Shown: positions 46,901 through 59,900, counted from the first letter of the stretch. The stretch: DNA of 64,000 bases from Plantago major (GCA_026545765.1 CM048840.1:83356877-83420876), one strand, 5' to 3'. Program-made: numbers and translations. The notes: generated from the letters alone by a model not told the origin.

Positions 46901-49561
46901 CTCTGAAATACTGAGAATCACAAATCAACCAACAAGACGAGCACGAGCTCTTGACTTGGAAAACTACATCCATGCAATGCTCCCTACTGAACAATATCAG
47001 GTTGCGACCCTAATGCATAAGGATTTTTCCAAGAAAGTGGCACACGAATTGGTGCAAGCCTTCAAACAGGCAGATGGTCAGACAAGATTGCAGATGGTAT
47101 TCAAGCCAATCCTGCCCCAGACACTACAATTTATTCCTTCTGAACAAGAAGAGGTTAATGGGCAGAAAATCACTATTCCTGAAGTGATTAATCTTGTATC
47201 TGAAGACGATGAGGAGGAAGAAATAGATGAGAATAACTTTGAAGATTTTCCTTCTGACCATCACAAGGATGAGGATGATAAAAAGGATGATGATGATGCC
47301 CCTGCACCAGGGACGGGAGGGATTCCACAAGGAAACAATGCCTCAGCTGCTAAAAAGCACACTGAGAAGACATCACAGCAATCCCCTCCTCCATCACCTC
47401 AGAAATCTACCCATCCATCTTCCCAACAACAAAAAGACACTACTGAACAAGTAGTTGAGCACTCTGAGGAAACAACTCAGAAGATATTAAATACTCAAAC
47501 CAGAACTGCTCAACTCAAACAACTGTTGGAAGAAGAGCAACAGCTCCATCTTCAACTTGAAGAAAAGCTAGTTAAATCCAGAGATAAGCTCAATCAACTA
47601 CAAGACCAATACTTACAAGAGACAGTAGCTTACTCTGAGATTAAAGAGCTCCAGGATGCTGTAAATGCTATTGCAAAGGAGCTAGATACTGAAGAAGTAT
47701 CTAAAGAAAAGCATGATGCTAAGGCTGCATCACCATCAAAAGAAAAACCATACTCCTCTCAAAAAGGAAAGAAGCCCATCTCTGAGATGGTTGCTGGACT
47801 GGAAAATCTTGAAAATGTCCAAGAGGATGAAGATCACTGGGCTGATGACTCAGATGATGAAGAAGACAAGATTTTGGCAGAACACCGCAATGAACACTTA
47901 GCGGTTTCTCATCTGAAAAGGAAGCTCATTGCTCCTGATGTTTTCAACAAACTGCCAAATGTCCACTCCCATGAATATATGAATAGATATCAAGTTTTGG
48001 CACATCTTAAAAGGGAGATGTCTTCACAAAACAAAGATGTAATTGCCTCCGTCCCCTCAGATATGCAGAAATTCACTGAGCTCATCACTCAGAGAACAAC
48101 CAGTATGATCATTGCTCAGAAGGATCTGGGAATGGTAAGGGACGATGATGTATCACTAGCTGAAAAAGCTTTTCATGAGGCAAGTTACTGCTTTGGAAAG
48201 CAGATGCCATACTAGGCCCATTGGCGAGCTCAGCGATAAGTAAAATGGACTTATCAAACAAAATCAGAGCTCAAGGTGAACTTGAAGTTGGTCATCGCAA
48301 CTACCCACCGCAAAAGAATTTTAAGTTCCTCTCAGATTCTTTTGTGGTACTTAGTCAGTCAACAATGACTAAGGGGGAAGAATTTGGATCTGATCAGGGG
48401 GGAGGAAAGAAGAAATCTAGAGTTGGTGCCGCTCAGAAAGGAAGAGGAAACAAGAAAACTTCCCAGCCACCACTCAGAATAGATGATCCCTCATCAAATC
48501 AAGCCGCTTTGCAAATAGTAGCTACTTCCCAGCAGCCAACTGAAGAAACTACAATGGTAACAAGGGCCATGGCAAAAAGACCTCCAAGGAGTACCAAGGC
48601 TCCAAGGAGAAGACAAGTAAGGGGGATTGATGAATCTTCTGAAGAATAAGAAGAAGGACAAATCAAATCCCTGGGCAATGAAGAAGGCTGCAAAAGTCTC
48701 ACAAGAATTAATCTTGATGATGATGAAGAGACTGATGAAGATGAAGCTCTTCTTCACAGAAAAAGGAAAATTGATAGCCTAACTGGCCCCATAGCTGCAA
48801 ATCCTTTAGCAGCTAAAACACCCTCTGGAAATACCAAGTCAATCCAGGGTGGTTCTTCAAGCAATCCCCCAAAGGAGAATTCTAGACAACGAAGGAACAG
48901 ACTGAGAGCTGAACAAAGAAAACTTCAACTACCACTCAGGCCTGAAGAAGCCAAGATTGAGTATGTGAAGACCAACAATGATTCCTCTGTCTACAGGTGC
49001 ATTAATCAAAAGAATGGCTACTGGATTCTGGAACTCAAGCACCTACTGGTAAATTCAAGGTTTCCAGAACCAATCCATAAACAGCTCATGGCATGGAGAA
49101 AAGAAAAGCCAATCTTGATTAACACCAACCACATCAAAGCATGGTTGGATTTTGAAGTAATCAAGAGAACAAAAGCCATGAAGAAGGACCTCTCTGATGA
49201 ATGTCCTTATGGAAAGCCAGATGATGTGCACAGAATTCCCAACATCACTGGAACAAGCACAAGAGCAAGACTTGCGGTGGAACCCTATGAGTCCTTCTAC
49301 TTAACTGAAGATCAATACAAGGGTGACATCAGATATCTGAAGATCATCTATGAATACTTCAAGCTATCAGATATCAGAATCGAGCATGCCTGGAAGTGGG
49401 GAAAGTATCTGTGGGTCAAGCATTTTGTCAAGAGAAATCCCACCAAAACCTACAAGGAAGTCTGTGGATTTGCCAGAGACACAGAGATGATTGTCAGAAC
49501 TCTTCTCTATGACTACTCTGATGATATCAAAAGGTTTGGTGATAGGAAATTTGCAGACTGA
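43981..49561 (+). pseudogene. Second gene of copia copy C (post-pol, six exons, about 1,700 codons), function unknown
   Basis: Exons are 43981-45880, 45956-46063 (108 nt), 46149-46259 (111), 46340-46491 (152, a one-base loss from 153), 46575-46694 (120) and 46773-49561. Introns are 75-85 nt. Long open stretches survive: 43994-45181, 45138-45623, 46743-48215 and 48965-49561. The N-terminal domain (HWTSNHRMIWGGSMIEEYL, FNWGKYAFMKFVKKIQGF) and C-terminal domain (YGKPDDVHRIPN, EDQYKGDIRYLKIIYEYF) match copy B closely. Exons 3 and 4 share PETSKVSEEQVSEP-type repeats. Exon 6 has an acidic NLVSEDDEEEE stretch and a long Gln/Glu coiled coil. No signal peptide or membrane segment is seen. Lesions: frameshifts near 44010, 45140, 45560, 46360 and 48215, TAG in exon 2 (46047) and TAA near 48648. 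Confidence 0.8.
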
Positions 49562-49937
49562 TCCATGGAACTGTTTTGAAGACTTGAAGATTTTTGAAGA
49601 CTTGAAGACTTGTCATTTAGAATGTTCACTTGGAGCTTGGTAACTCCTGTTGTTCTATTTAACTAAGTAGTTTCTGTGATTTTGCTGATTGACCTTTTCT
49701 GTTAAATCTTGAAAAAGTTATCTGTAAGCTTTCTATGTATCATATCTGATGAACTTACTCTCAGATATAATTTTCTATAAAAGATAACTTATCAGCAAAG
49801 ATCACACCTTGTGATTTGATTGATGTTTACTTTCTGCACTTAATTATATGAATTAAAAGATCATAAGAAATGATTAAGTAGTGGATTGTTTCCTCATCCA
49901 GATTTGTAATAGGTCAGATAGTCATCATTGACTGATC

Positions 49938-49952
49938 AAAATGGGGGAAATT
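49938..49952 (+). promoter_or_regulatory. Polypurine tract of copy C
   Basis: AAAATGGGGGAAATT lies directly before the 3' LTR. It comes after a 390-bp 3' non-coding stretch of the second gene that contains repeated GAAGACTTGAAGA. Confidence 0.85.
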
Positions 49953-51542
49953 TGTTAGGAATATCTGTTTAGATTTTGATCAGCAACCTAATGACTTATC
50001 TTAGCTCAGAAAGGTGATTAGTACTCTTAGTTCACTTGAACACTGTAAAAGAAGAAACTCACTGAGTATGATAGTCTAGCAAAACTTGTATAGGATGTTA
50101 GGTCTCGAAATGTAATTTTTATTTTCTGAAGACGACCAAGAAGAAGGCATCCAGCAGGAAAAGATCAACGGATTTAAAGATTTGAAGACTACACAATAGA
50201 TTGCTGAAGACAAGGGTTTTCCAGAAACCTATGTCCAGATATCTTGAAGAAACAAGTGTTTCGAAACATACATGTTGCAAAAGATATATGAGAATAAAAG
50301 GTTTCTGAGACGAGGAAAGTGCCCACAGATATCTACACTCATATACCTTAGACATAAAATATGCTTCTGAAAAAGAAACATATTATAACAAGTTGTTTAA
50401 ACAAATGGTATCTGGAGCTATGATGATCTCTGGAAAAGAACATGCAAAGTTTCAGAAAACTCTGATTGTATAAAGATCTCTGATACAATGCATAGTTCCG
50501 TTGGCACTACAGGACAAAATATTGTACAGTGCATTAAATGCACAGACAGAAATGTCTGAACAAAAACGGTAGGTTCTGAAGAAGAAGACAAGCCTGCTAC
50601 AGTACTATATTCAGATATCATTAGTTTGAATTTGATTTAAGTCTAACGGATACTATTCAATTGGCACTCAAATTCATCTATAAATATCAACACTTAGACT
50701 GCTTGAGAAAACACCTTAGAACACACTGAACTTCAAGAATACTCACACAAGCGCTCTCAAGCAAACTACTTACCTTCAAGCTTTCTGTTGCGACCAAAGC
50801 TCTTGATTCTAAGTAGCACAAAAGTTCTAAGTGTTCTGATCCTTAACGAGCTTTGTTATTTGTGAAAGAGTTGAACTAAGATTTCTTATCTAAGTTTCAA
50901 TCTCTTGAACACTTACCATAGACTTGGGTCAGTAGAGAACAAGATACCATACATTGAAAAGTGTATTAAGTATACTTGATTCACAGAGTTATCTGAATAA
51001 CTGAACAAGTTATTAAAGAAGCTCACCTGAAAAACAAACCTAAAACCAACACCATATACGGCGTGGAGTACAGGAAGTACTTAGTTTGGGAAACTAAGGA
51101 ATAACTCCAAGGTTGCTGAGCACAGGAAGTACTTGACTATGAAAGTCGGGGAATAACTCAGGGGGAACACTTGGTTGGAAACCTAGTGCATTTAGGAATC
51201 AAGTAAAGATATCTGTAAGGTTACCTCATTTATCTTAGTGGATTCTAGGTCTGAAAAAGGCCGAAGTGGATTAGTTGAAGGATTACGCCACCTTCAGATA
51301 CCACTATAAAAAGACGTGTGTTATTTACTTTCTGCAGTTTATTACTTGTTTTACTTATATTGCAAAGTACTTACACTTATCTTGCTGAACACGTGCACTT
51401 ATCTCAGAAGTCTTTCGCTCTCTGAAATTAAGTATCAGATATCTTCACAGATATCTGAGAAACTGTGCTTATCGACAAAAGTTTTAAAAGACTATTCACC
51501 CCCCCCCCCTAGTCTTTTACTTTGCCGTTATCTGGACCAACA
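49953..51542 (+). repeat. 3' LTR of copia copy C
   Basis: 1590 bp. Relative to the 5' LTR one hairpin unit (about 50 bp) is missing, and the next unit has CTTGACT-ATGAA-AGTCGGG (51132-51150) where the 5' LTR has GGCT/AGCC. It ends in a long C run (about 51500-51509) before CTAGTC. Confidence 0.95.
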
Positions 51543-52568
51543 AAGAGTTTTGTCATGGTGTTTGTTAATCAAACATCTATTTTGAGTGTAGCAGGCTGTG
51601 TTTACAGCTTCAACCCAATAGATTTCACTTATTTCATTGTCAACGAGCATTGTTCTTGCCGCTTCTTTTAGGGTCCTATTCTTCCTTTCAGCAACACCAT
51701 TTTGTTGTGGTGTTCTTACGGAAGATAGTTGATGATGTATACCTTTGCAGGTACAAAACTCTTTTATGTACTGGTTCACAAACTCAGTACCATGGTCTGT
51801 TTTGATTATAGATACCTTGTCATTTTTCATGACTTCGAGCTTATTCAGCAAGTTGGGTATCTCAACCCTTGCATCAGATTTGTGTTTGAGAAAGACAACC
51901 CAAGTGAATCTTGAGTAATCATCAACAACAACCAGACCATACTTCTTTCCTGCATAACTAGTTACAGAGGAATCAAAAACTATTTTGGATTGTTTTTCCA
52001 TTTGGCAAGCTGAGCATACACCTTCTTTTCTATATGCCATTTTGGGTAAACCAACCACCAACTCTTTCTTGGCTAGCTTGTTCAGAGTTTTGAAATTCAA
52101 GTGACACATTCTTTTATGCCATAGCCAATTTTCTTCAGTGTGGCCAGATTGACTCACCATGAGACATTCTTCAGTTGTGGCGGATGCCCAATCAGCAACA
52201 TAAAGATTTTCTTTACGCCTTGCAACCAAGACTGTCTGCTTTGACTCATTGTCAATCACTTTGCATAGTTTTGACTTGATCTTGACAGTGTACCCTTTAT
52301 CTACTAATTGACTCATGCTTAGGAGATTATATTTCAATCCTTTTACATGCAGTATTTCAGAGATTGTAAGGGCTCCAAACTTCAGATTGCCAAATCCTAT
52401 GGTTGGATTTTCATCTCCTCCAGCAAACCTGATAATTGGTCCATCATTGCACATTTTGTAGTTAATCAGATTTGCTTTGTCTCCTGTCATGTGCTTCCCA
52501 CATCCACTATCAAAATGCCACTTTGGATTAGTCTTTAGAGTGTTCTGCACAAAACAGGAAACATGAGA
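51543..52568 (-). pseudogene. pol of copia copy B, part 1 (protease and integrase), cut by copy C
   Basis: The minus-strand open frame 52550-51528 is PR (FDSGCGKHMTG) plus integrase (HKRMCH, CSACQMEK, TDHGTEFVN, NGVAERKN). An in-frame deletion after CSACQMEKQSK removes about 20 residues including the first catalytic Asp (the HMD motif seen in A and C), so the integrase would be dead even without copy C. Copy C enters after HHDKT. Confidence 0.88.
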
Positions 52569-55021
52569 TTAGGTTCTCATACCAACAATGGAACCATCTG
52601 GACTAAAGAATCTTCCAGTAGGAATCCATTTTTGAATGAATTTCTTAGGAACATTCTTTTGTCTAACAGGAACATAAGGAGGAATTCTAGTTAAATGATT
52701 AGTATCTTTGTTATCAAGAACTATTTTCTTCCTTGGTGTGTTCCTTGGTACTCCATTTGGTGCTTTCAGATACCTGTCAGGTTTCTGAGTCTGCTTCTCA
52801 GCAAACTTAGCTTTCCTAGCCAGATTTCTTCTAGCCCTGGCATTCAGATTTTCAGTGGCCTGATTCATCTTCCACTTCTGATAATTGCTGTGAGCAATTC
52901 TAGCTTTTAACCATCGTTCTTGCTCTTGTTTGTCAATACCATTCCGAGCACCTGGTGCTATCTGAGATCTTTTCTCAGCAGCTTTGCTAGTCTCTGGGTA
53001 ATCTATTTTCTTTCCAGAAAACGTGACATAGGAGAATTTGTCAGCTCCTGCAATTTTTCCTTTTTGAGAGACATAGCACTGTGTGTGATTACACTTTTCA
53101 GTGTTATGTTTCTTTTCAGAAATATTTCCAACAGATTTCTTTTGGACTTGTTTTTCCCACAAAGGTTTGGTCGCAACTGCCTTTCCTTTGTCAACAACCT
53201 TAGCTTTCTGACCGATACTGTAGGTTGTTTGGGAACCACCTTAATGAGCACTGACAAATGTTCTTCTTTCATCACTCTTATTCAGAGTGGTAGAACTATT
53301 TGTCTGTGTGTCTAGCCCAAGTCCTCTCTTTTCTGAAGGATCTCTTAAATAAGATTGTACTTCAGTAAGAGTGTCACTAGCTTTGGCATAAGATTGAAAA
53401 GATAGTTCTTTCTTTTTGAGTTCTTCATTCTCAGAAAGAAGATCTTCACATTTCTTTTGAAGATTGGCCAATGCTTCTTCATGTGACTTTTCAGACTCAG
53501 ATATCTGAGCTTTGAGAAATGCAATTTCGGCATCCTTTTCCACATATATCTTGAGTAATTTTGAATTTTCCTTTTCAAGAGTCTTTTCTTCTTCAAAGAT
53601 TTCGCCTCTAGCTCGGACCATTAGAAACTCTCTTTCGTAGAGATCAAGCTTTCTTCTGAGATGTTCCAGATCTTTGATTCCTTCCTCATCACTTTCATAT
53701 GTATAATAAGAAGTATGTGTTACCTCATCAGCCATTAGACAAGGTTCAATGTTGGAGATATCTGGAAAGATTTCTTCAGCCACTCCACACACTTCTTTCT
53801 TCTTTTGACCAAAGTCGATCACTTCATGAGAAACACCGCACATTTCAGGAGAAGGCAGTGTGGAATCATCTGAGTCTTCATCCTCAGAATCAGACTCAAT
53901 GTCTAGAGCATCCAGTTGGAGTTGAATCTTTTTCCTTTCTTCAGTGAGCATAGCTTTATGACTTCTCTTGAAGTTTCTTCTATCTTTCTTGTCACCTGTC
54001 TTTAGTTTGTTGAAGGCAGGGCAATCCTTCTTGAAATGACCAGGTTTCTAACAATAGAAACAGATATCGTTTTCGATTTCTGCTTCCTCAGTACTAGATG
54101 CTTTTTGAGCCGGCTTGTTCAGCGAGCTTTGCATATTTTTGTACTGGTGATAGTTTGAGCCTAGATGCTTTTTCAACTTCTCTTTGGCTTTTCTTCTCTC
54201 TATTTCCCGACTAACATATTTTCTCATTTGCTTTACAGCAAGAGCATCCTCAGTCACCTCCTTGCCTTCTTTCTTTTCAGAAGTTCCTTGAGCAACTAGA
54301 GCAACATTATGCAGCTTTTCAGTTGTTTGTTCTCTTTGAGTTGTCTCATACTCAACAGTGGCAAGGTGAGAGAAAAGTTCCACTGGAGTGATATCTGGCA
54401 TTCCTTGGTTAAAGTAGAAACACTTTGTGTGCTCCCAGTTATGATTTAGACTTCTCACAATAGTCTTAATCTTTTCTGACTGGGTATATCTATTACTTTC
54501 ACCAAGTGCAGCCATGTCACTCATAAGTGTTGTAAACCGGAAATCTAGTTCTTCAAGAGTCTCTGTGGGACCTTGTTTAAAGTTTTGGAATTTGAGCTTC
54601 AAAACTTCGAACTTATTTTCCTTCGTTTTCTCGGTCATACGCATTTCTTCAATCATTTGCGAGACACTTTCGCGTTTTGCACCCTACGTTTATCGTATGT
54701 GCTCTGGAGTAGAACGTATGATGATATTACGAGCCTGACCATCCAGTCGATTTCTCTTGGCAGGTTCCGATGTCCAGAGCTCTCTGGGCTTTGGTTCGGT
54801 CTTCCACTGGTTGACGCATCTGTCTGTGAAGACCCATCGCTTTGTTCTCTGTCTCTACCATTAGAAACCTCCATGACCTGCTTGAGTTGTTGAATAACTA
54901 TTGGGCCATTCTTTATCACGTTGATCATTTCGTCACTGATGGCTTCTAGGTGGAGCATCATGTTGTTCTTTCATTTCTCATAATTCTCTGGCTTGAGAAT
55001 TGGGGCGTCACTTAAAGACAT
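52569..55021 (-). pseudogene. gag of copia copy B
   Basis: The start codon is 55021-55019 on the minus strand. A TGA replaces the Trp codon of the EKWKNN motif, and a TAG falls inside the zinc knuckle (about 54048, CFYC then stop). Other breaks lie near 54656 (rearranged sequence) and 53240. The coiled coil (53650-53370) and basic tail (53162-52569) are readable. It ends at a TAA in frame with pol. Confidence 0.85.
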
Positions 55022-55125
55022 CCTGCAGCAAACACACTAAACAAACAAATGAAGTGTAGGTGAAAAGCAGTTAGTGGGCACTTATCTGGGATCTAGGTTC
55101 AGCGCAGAAGGCTTGGGAACCTCTT

Positions 55126-55137
55126 GCTCTGATACCA
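55126..55137 (-). promoter_or_regulatory. Primer binding site of copy B
   Basis: The minus-strand TGGTATCAGAGC is two bases from the 5' LTR, as in copies A and C. Confidence 0.9.
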
Positions 55138-55139
55138 CT

Positions 55140-56990
55140 TGTTGGTCCAGATAACGGCAAAGTAAAAGACTATAGGGGGGGGGGTGAATAGTCTTTTAAA
55201 ACTTTTGTCGATAAACACGGTTTCTCAGATATCTGTGAAGATTTCTGATACTTAATTTCAGAGAGCGGAAGACTTTTCTGTGATAAGTGCACATGCTCAG
55301 CAAGATAGGTGTAAATAATTTGCAAGGTTAATAAAGCAAGTAACAAAATGCAGAAAGTAAATAACACTTTTTTATAGTGGTATCTGAAGGTGGCGTAATC
55401 CTTCAACTAATCCACTTCGGCCTTTCTCAGACCTAGAATCCACTAAGACAGATTATTGATGTAACCTTACAAATATCTTCTCTTGATTCCTAATTACACT
55501 AGGTTCCCAACCAAGTGTTCCCCCTGAGTTATTCCCCGGCTTTCACAGCCAAGTACTTCCTGTACTCAGAAACCTCTTTCCTGGAGTTGTTCCTTAGTTT
55601 CCCAAACTAAGTACTTCCTGTACTCCACGCCAATTAAGGTGTTGGTTAAGGTAGTTTGTCAGGTGAGCTTCTTTAATAACTTGTTCAGTTATGCAGATAG
55701 CTCTGAGAATCAAGTATACTTAATACACTTTGCAATGTATGGTATCTTGTTCTTTACTGACCCAAGTCTATGATAAATGTTCAAGAGAATGAATCTTAGA
55801 TATCAAATCTTAGTTCAACTCTTTCACAAATAACAATGCTTGTTAAAGATCAGGACACTTAGAACTTTTGTGCTACTTAGAATCAAGAGCTTTTGGTCGC
55901 AACAGAAAGCTTGAAAGTAAGTAGTGTGCTTGAGAGAGCTTGTGTGAGAGTATTCAATGTGAGTTCAGTGTTCTAAGGTATGTTCTCAAGCAGTCTAAGT
56001 GTTGATATTTATAGATGAATTTGAGTGCCGTTTGAATAGTACTCCCTCCGTCCCGCAGAACTTCATACATTTGCCATTTTAGCCGTCCCACAGAACTTCA
56101 TACATTACCAAAAAAGGAAGCTACCCCACACCCAATAAATAATAAACAATCTCAACTTTACACTTAAATTACACATTTTGCCACTAAAAGTACACTTTTT
56201 CCCACATTTTCTATATTCTATCACTACTTTAACTTTTCGCATAAAACTGCGCGCTAACCCTAATGTATGAAGTTCTCCGGGATGGAGGGAGTATCCGTTA
56301 GGCTTCAATCAAATTCAAACTATTGATATCTGAGTATAGTACTGTAGTACGTTTGTCTTCTTCTTCAGAAGCTACCGTTTTTGTTCAGACATCTATGTCC
56401 GCGCATTCAATGCATTGTATTATACTTTGTCCTGTAGTGCCAAAGGAACTATGCGTTGTATCAGAGATCTTATACTATTCAGAGTTCTCTGAAGCTTTGC
56501 ACGTCCTTTTCCAGAAATTATCACAACTCCAGATACCACTTGTTGAAACAACTTGTTATTATATATTTCTTTTCATAAACATAGTTTATGTCCAAGGTAT
56601 CTGAGTGTAGATATCTGTGGGCACTTTCCTTGTTTCAGAAACCTTTTATATCTCAGATATCTTTTGCAACATTGTTTATTTAAAAACGCTTGTGTCTTCA
56701 AGATATCTGGTCATAGGTATCTGAAAACCCTTGTCTTCAGCAATCTTGTGCAGTCTTCAAATCTTCAAATCCGTTAAACTTTTCCTGCTGGATGCCTTCT
56801 TCTTGGTCTTCTTTAGAGGAATAAAAATTACATTCAGAGACCTAACATCTTATACAAGATTTGCTAGGCTATCATACTTAGTGAATTTCCTCTTTTACAG
56901 TGTTCAAGTGAACCAAGAGTACTAACCACCTTTCTGAGCTAAGATAAGTCATTAGGTTGCTGATCAAAATCTAAACAGATATTCCTAACA
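55140..56990 (-). repeat. 5' LTR of copia copy B, with a MITE insertion
   Basis: 1851 bp, or about 1599 bp without the MITE at 56040-56293, close to the 1602 bp of its partner LTR. It ends CCTAACA at 56990, followed by the GTACT target duplication. Confidence 0.93.
56040..56293. mobile_element. Stowaway-like MITE in copy B's 5' LTR
   Basis: The ends are TACTCCCTCCGTCCCGCAGA and, reverse-complemented from the right, TACTCCCTCCATCCCGGAGA; the inverted repeat extends through ACTTCATACATT. TA is duplicated. The partner LTR at about 25858 reads GAATAGTATCCGTTAGG with no insert, an empty site in the same window. Net insertion 252 bp. Confidence 0.95.
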
Positions 56991-59900
56991 GTACTCCATG
57001 TAAAGGGATTGAAATATAATCTCCTAAGCATGAGTCAATTGGTAGACAAAGGGTACACTGTCAAGATCAAGTCAAAACTATGCAAAGTAATTGACAATGA
57101 GTCAAAGCAGACTGTCTTGGTTGCTAGGCGAAAAGAAAATCTTTATGTTGCTGACTGGGCATCTGCCACAACTGAAGAATGCCTCATGGTGAGTCAATCT
57201 AGCCACACTGAAGAAAACTAGCTATGGCATAAAAGAATGAGTCACTTGAACTTCAAAACTCTGAACAAGCTAGCCAAGAAAGAGTTGGTGGTTGGTTTAC
57301 CCAAAATGGTATATGCTCAGCTTGCCAAATGGGAAAACAATCCAAAACATCTTTCAAGTCTAAAACTAGACACTCTAGTGAAAGGCCACTGCAAATGTTA
57401 CATATGGATCTTTTTGAATCCTCTGTAACTAGCTATGCAGGAAAGAAGTATGGTCTGGTTGTTGTTAATGATTACTCAAGATTCACTTGGGTTGTATTTC
57501 TCAAACATAAATCTGATGCAAGGGTTGAGATACCCAACTTGATGAATAAGCTTGAAGTCATGAAAAATGACAAGGTATCTGTAATCAGACTAGGCCATGG
57601 TACTGAGTTTGTGAACCAGTACATAAAAGAGTTTTGTACCTGCAAAGGTATACAACATCAACTATCTTCAGTAAGGACACCACAACAAAATGGTGTTGCT
57701 GAAAGGAAGAATAGGAACCTAAAAGAAGCAGCAAGAACAATGCTTGCTGACACTGAAATAAGTGAAATCAATTGGGTTGAAGCTATTAACACAGCCTGCT
57801 ACACTCAAAATAGATGTTTGATTAACAAACACCATGACAAAACTCCTTATGAACTTTTGATTGGTAGACCCCCTAGTATCAAACATCTAAGAGTGTTTGG
57901 TTGCAGATGTTTTGTTCTTAACAATGGAAAAGAATACTTGAGAACATTTCAACCAAAAGTATATGAAGGTGTATTTCTTGGTTATTCTCTGAATAGCAAA
58001 GCCTACAGAATCTACAACAAAAGAACGCAAAATATTGAAGAATTTGTTCATGTTGTCTTCTACGAAGGAAACAAGAAAGTACTCTTGAATGAAGAACTCT
58101 CAGATAGGTTCAAAGAACTAATGATTAAAGATTCTGAAGAAGAATCTTCAAAAGAAAACAACTCCATCATTCACTTAGAGGATGAATCTGACGATGAAAA
58201 GCAACCATTGCTTAGTAACAACTAGATGACTCTAAGACATGATGAAGAATTTCCTATGAGAATTCCAGAAATGGAACAGGTTACTGAGAACCTTCATCAT
58301 GAAGAGGTTTCTGAGAATGAGATTGCTGAAAATCAAATTCCAGATATCTCTAACACTAAAAAAGTGTTAGATATCCTTGGCATTTCCCATGTGCCAGATA
58401 TCTCAGATACTGTACAAGTATCCCATCAAGATCATATTGATTCACATTCAGATCAAAATTATATTGATCCTACTAGTTCAAAACCCATTATGAAATGGAT
58501 AAGAAATCATCCTGCAAAGGATGTGATCGGTCCGTTAGACCAAGGAGTTAGAACTAGAAGAGCAATCGCTGACTCTCTTTATGGATGTTTCATCTCAAAT
58601 ATTGAACCTAAAACTATAGAAGAAGCATTGAAGGATCAATATTGGATCTCTGCAATACAAGAAGAGTTGGATCAATTTGAGAGAAACAAAGTCTGGAAAC
58701 TGGTTCCATTTGTTGACGGAATATCTATAATTGGAACCAAGTGGGTTTTCAGAAATAAAATGAATGAGTCTGGTGAAATAACTAGAAACAAAGCAAGGTT
58801 GGTTGCCAAGGGATTCACCCAGACAGAAGGACTAGATTTTGACGAGTCATATGCTCCAGTTGCAAGATTGGACGCAATTAGACTATTTCTAGCCTTTGCA
58901 GCTCATAATGACTTTAAAGTTTATCAGATGGATGTTAAAAGTGCATTCCTAAACGGTGAACTTGCTGAAGAAGTCTATGTTGAACAACCACCAGGCTTTG
59001 AGGTTTCCACAAAAAGTAGAATGGTTTATAAGCTTCAGAATGCTTTGTATGGACTGAAACAGGCTCCGAGAGCATGGTATGATACTTTAGCCAAATACTT
59101 GCTGGAAAGTGGCTTCAAGGAAGGAGATGTTGATAAAACACTCTTTACTTTGAACCATGAAGGGAACCTACTTTTAGTTCAAGTATATGTTGATGACATT
59201 ATATTTGGATCTAAAGACAAGCAACTTCGTGAAGATTTTGCTGAGCTCATGAAAAATAAATTTGAGATGAGCATGATGGGAGAATTAAACTACTTCCTAG
59301 GATTGCAAGTCAAGCAACTTAATGATGGAATATTCATTAGTCAAACAAAGTATGCAAAGGATATGCTCAACAAGTTTAATCTAAAGCCTTCTGAAAAGAA
59401 TGCTAAGATACCTATGAGCATTGGAACCAAAATGACCTATACTGAATCTGACAAGAGTGTTGAAGAACACAAGTATAAAAAATTGATTGGGTCTCTACTG
59501 TACCTCACTGCAAGTAGACCTGATATTAAATATGCAGTTGGAGTGTGTGCTAGATTTCAGACAAATCCAATGCAATCACACTACAACATTGCTATGAAAA
59601 TATTAAGGTATGTAAAGGGTACTGTAGAAGTTGGATTGTGGTATCCAAAAGACAGTGGATTGAGTTTAGTTGGCAATTCTGATGCTGACTATGATGGATC
59701 ATTGCTTGATAGAAAAAGCACCTCAGGAACTTGTCAATTCTTGGTGCCAGATTAATATCATGGTTCAGCAAGAAACAAAACGCAATTGCCACATCTACCA
59801 CAGAGGCTGAATATATTGCTGCTGGGTGTTGTGCTTCACAGATATTGTGGATACAACAACAACTCAGAGATTATGAGATCAATGAAGAGAAAACACTGAT

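Larger units (their letters stand above)
35504..51542 (+). mobile_element. Copia copy C: complete 16.0-kb element, innermost
   Basis: LTRs are 35504-37147 and 49953-51542, with TSD AAGAG at 35499-35503 and 51543-51547. The insertion lies in copy B's integrase, after the codons for HHDKT. All family parts are present in order, so this copy defines the family's full structure. Pol and gag carry many stops and frameshifts. Confidence 0.95.
24957..56990 (-). mobile_element. Copia copy B: full-length element, minus strand, inserted in copy A and interrupted by copy C
   Basis: LTRs are at 55140-56990 (5') and 24957-26558 (3'), with TSD GTACT on both sides. Removing copy C and one AAGAG leaves about 16.0 kb, including a 252-bp MITE. 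Read on the minus strand the order is LTR, PBS, gag, pol, hairpins/purine tract, second gene, PPT, LTR. All coding parts carry stops or deletions. Confidence 0.93.

Noticed and set aside
43981-49561. Second gene as a retroviral-type envelope
   Set aside because: No signal peptide, membrane segment or glycoprotein-like pattern visible; the protein is acidic and coiled-coil-rich with basic clusters.
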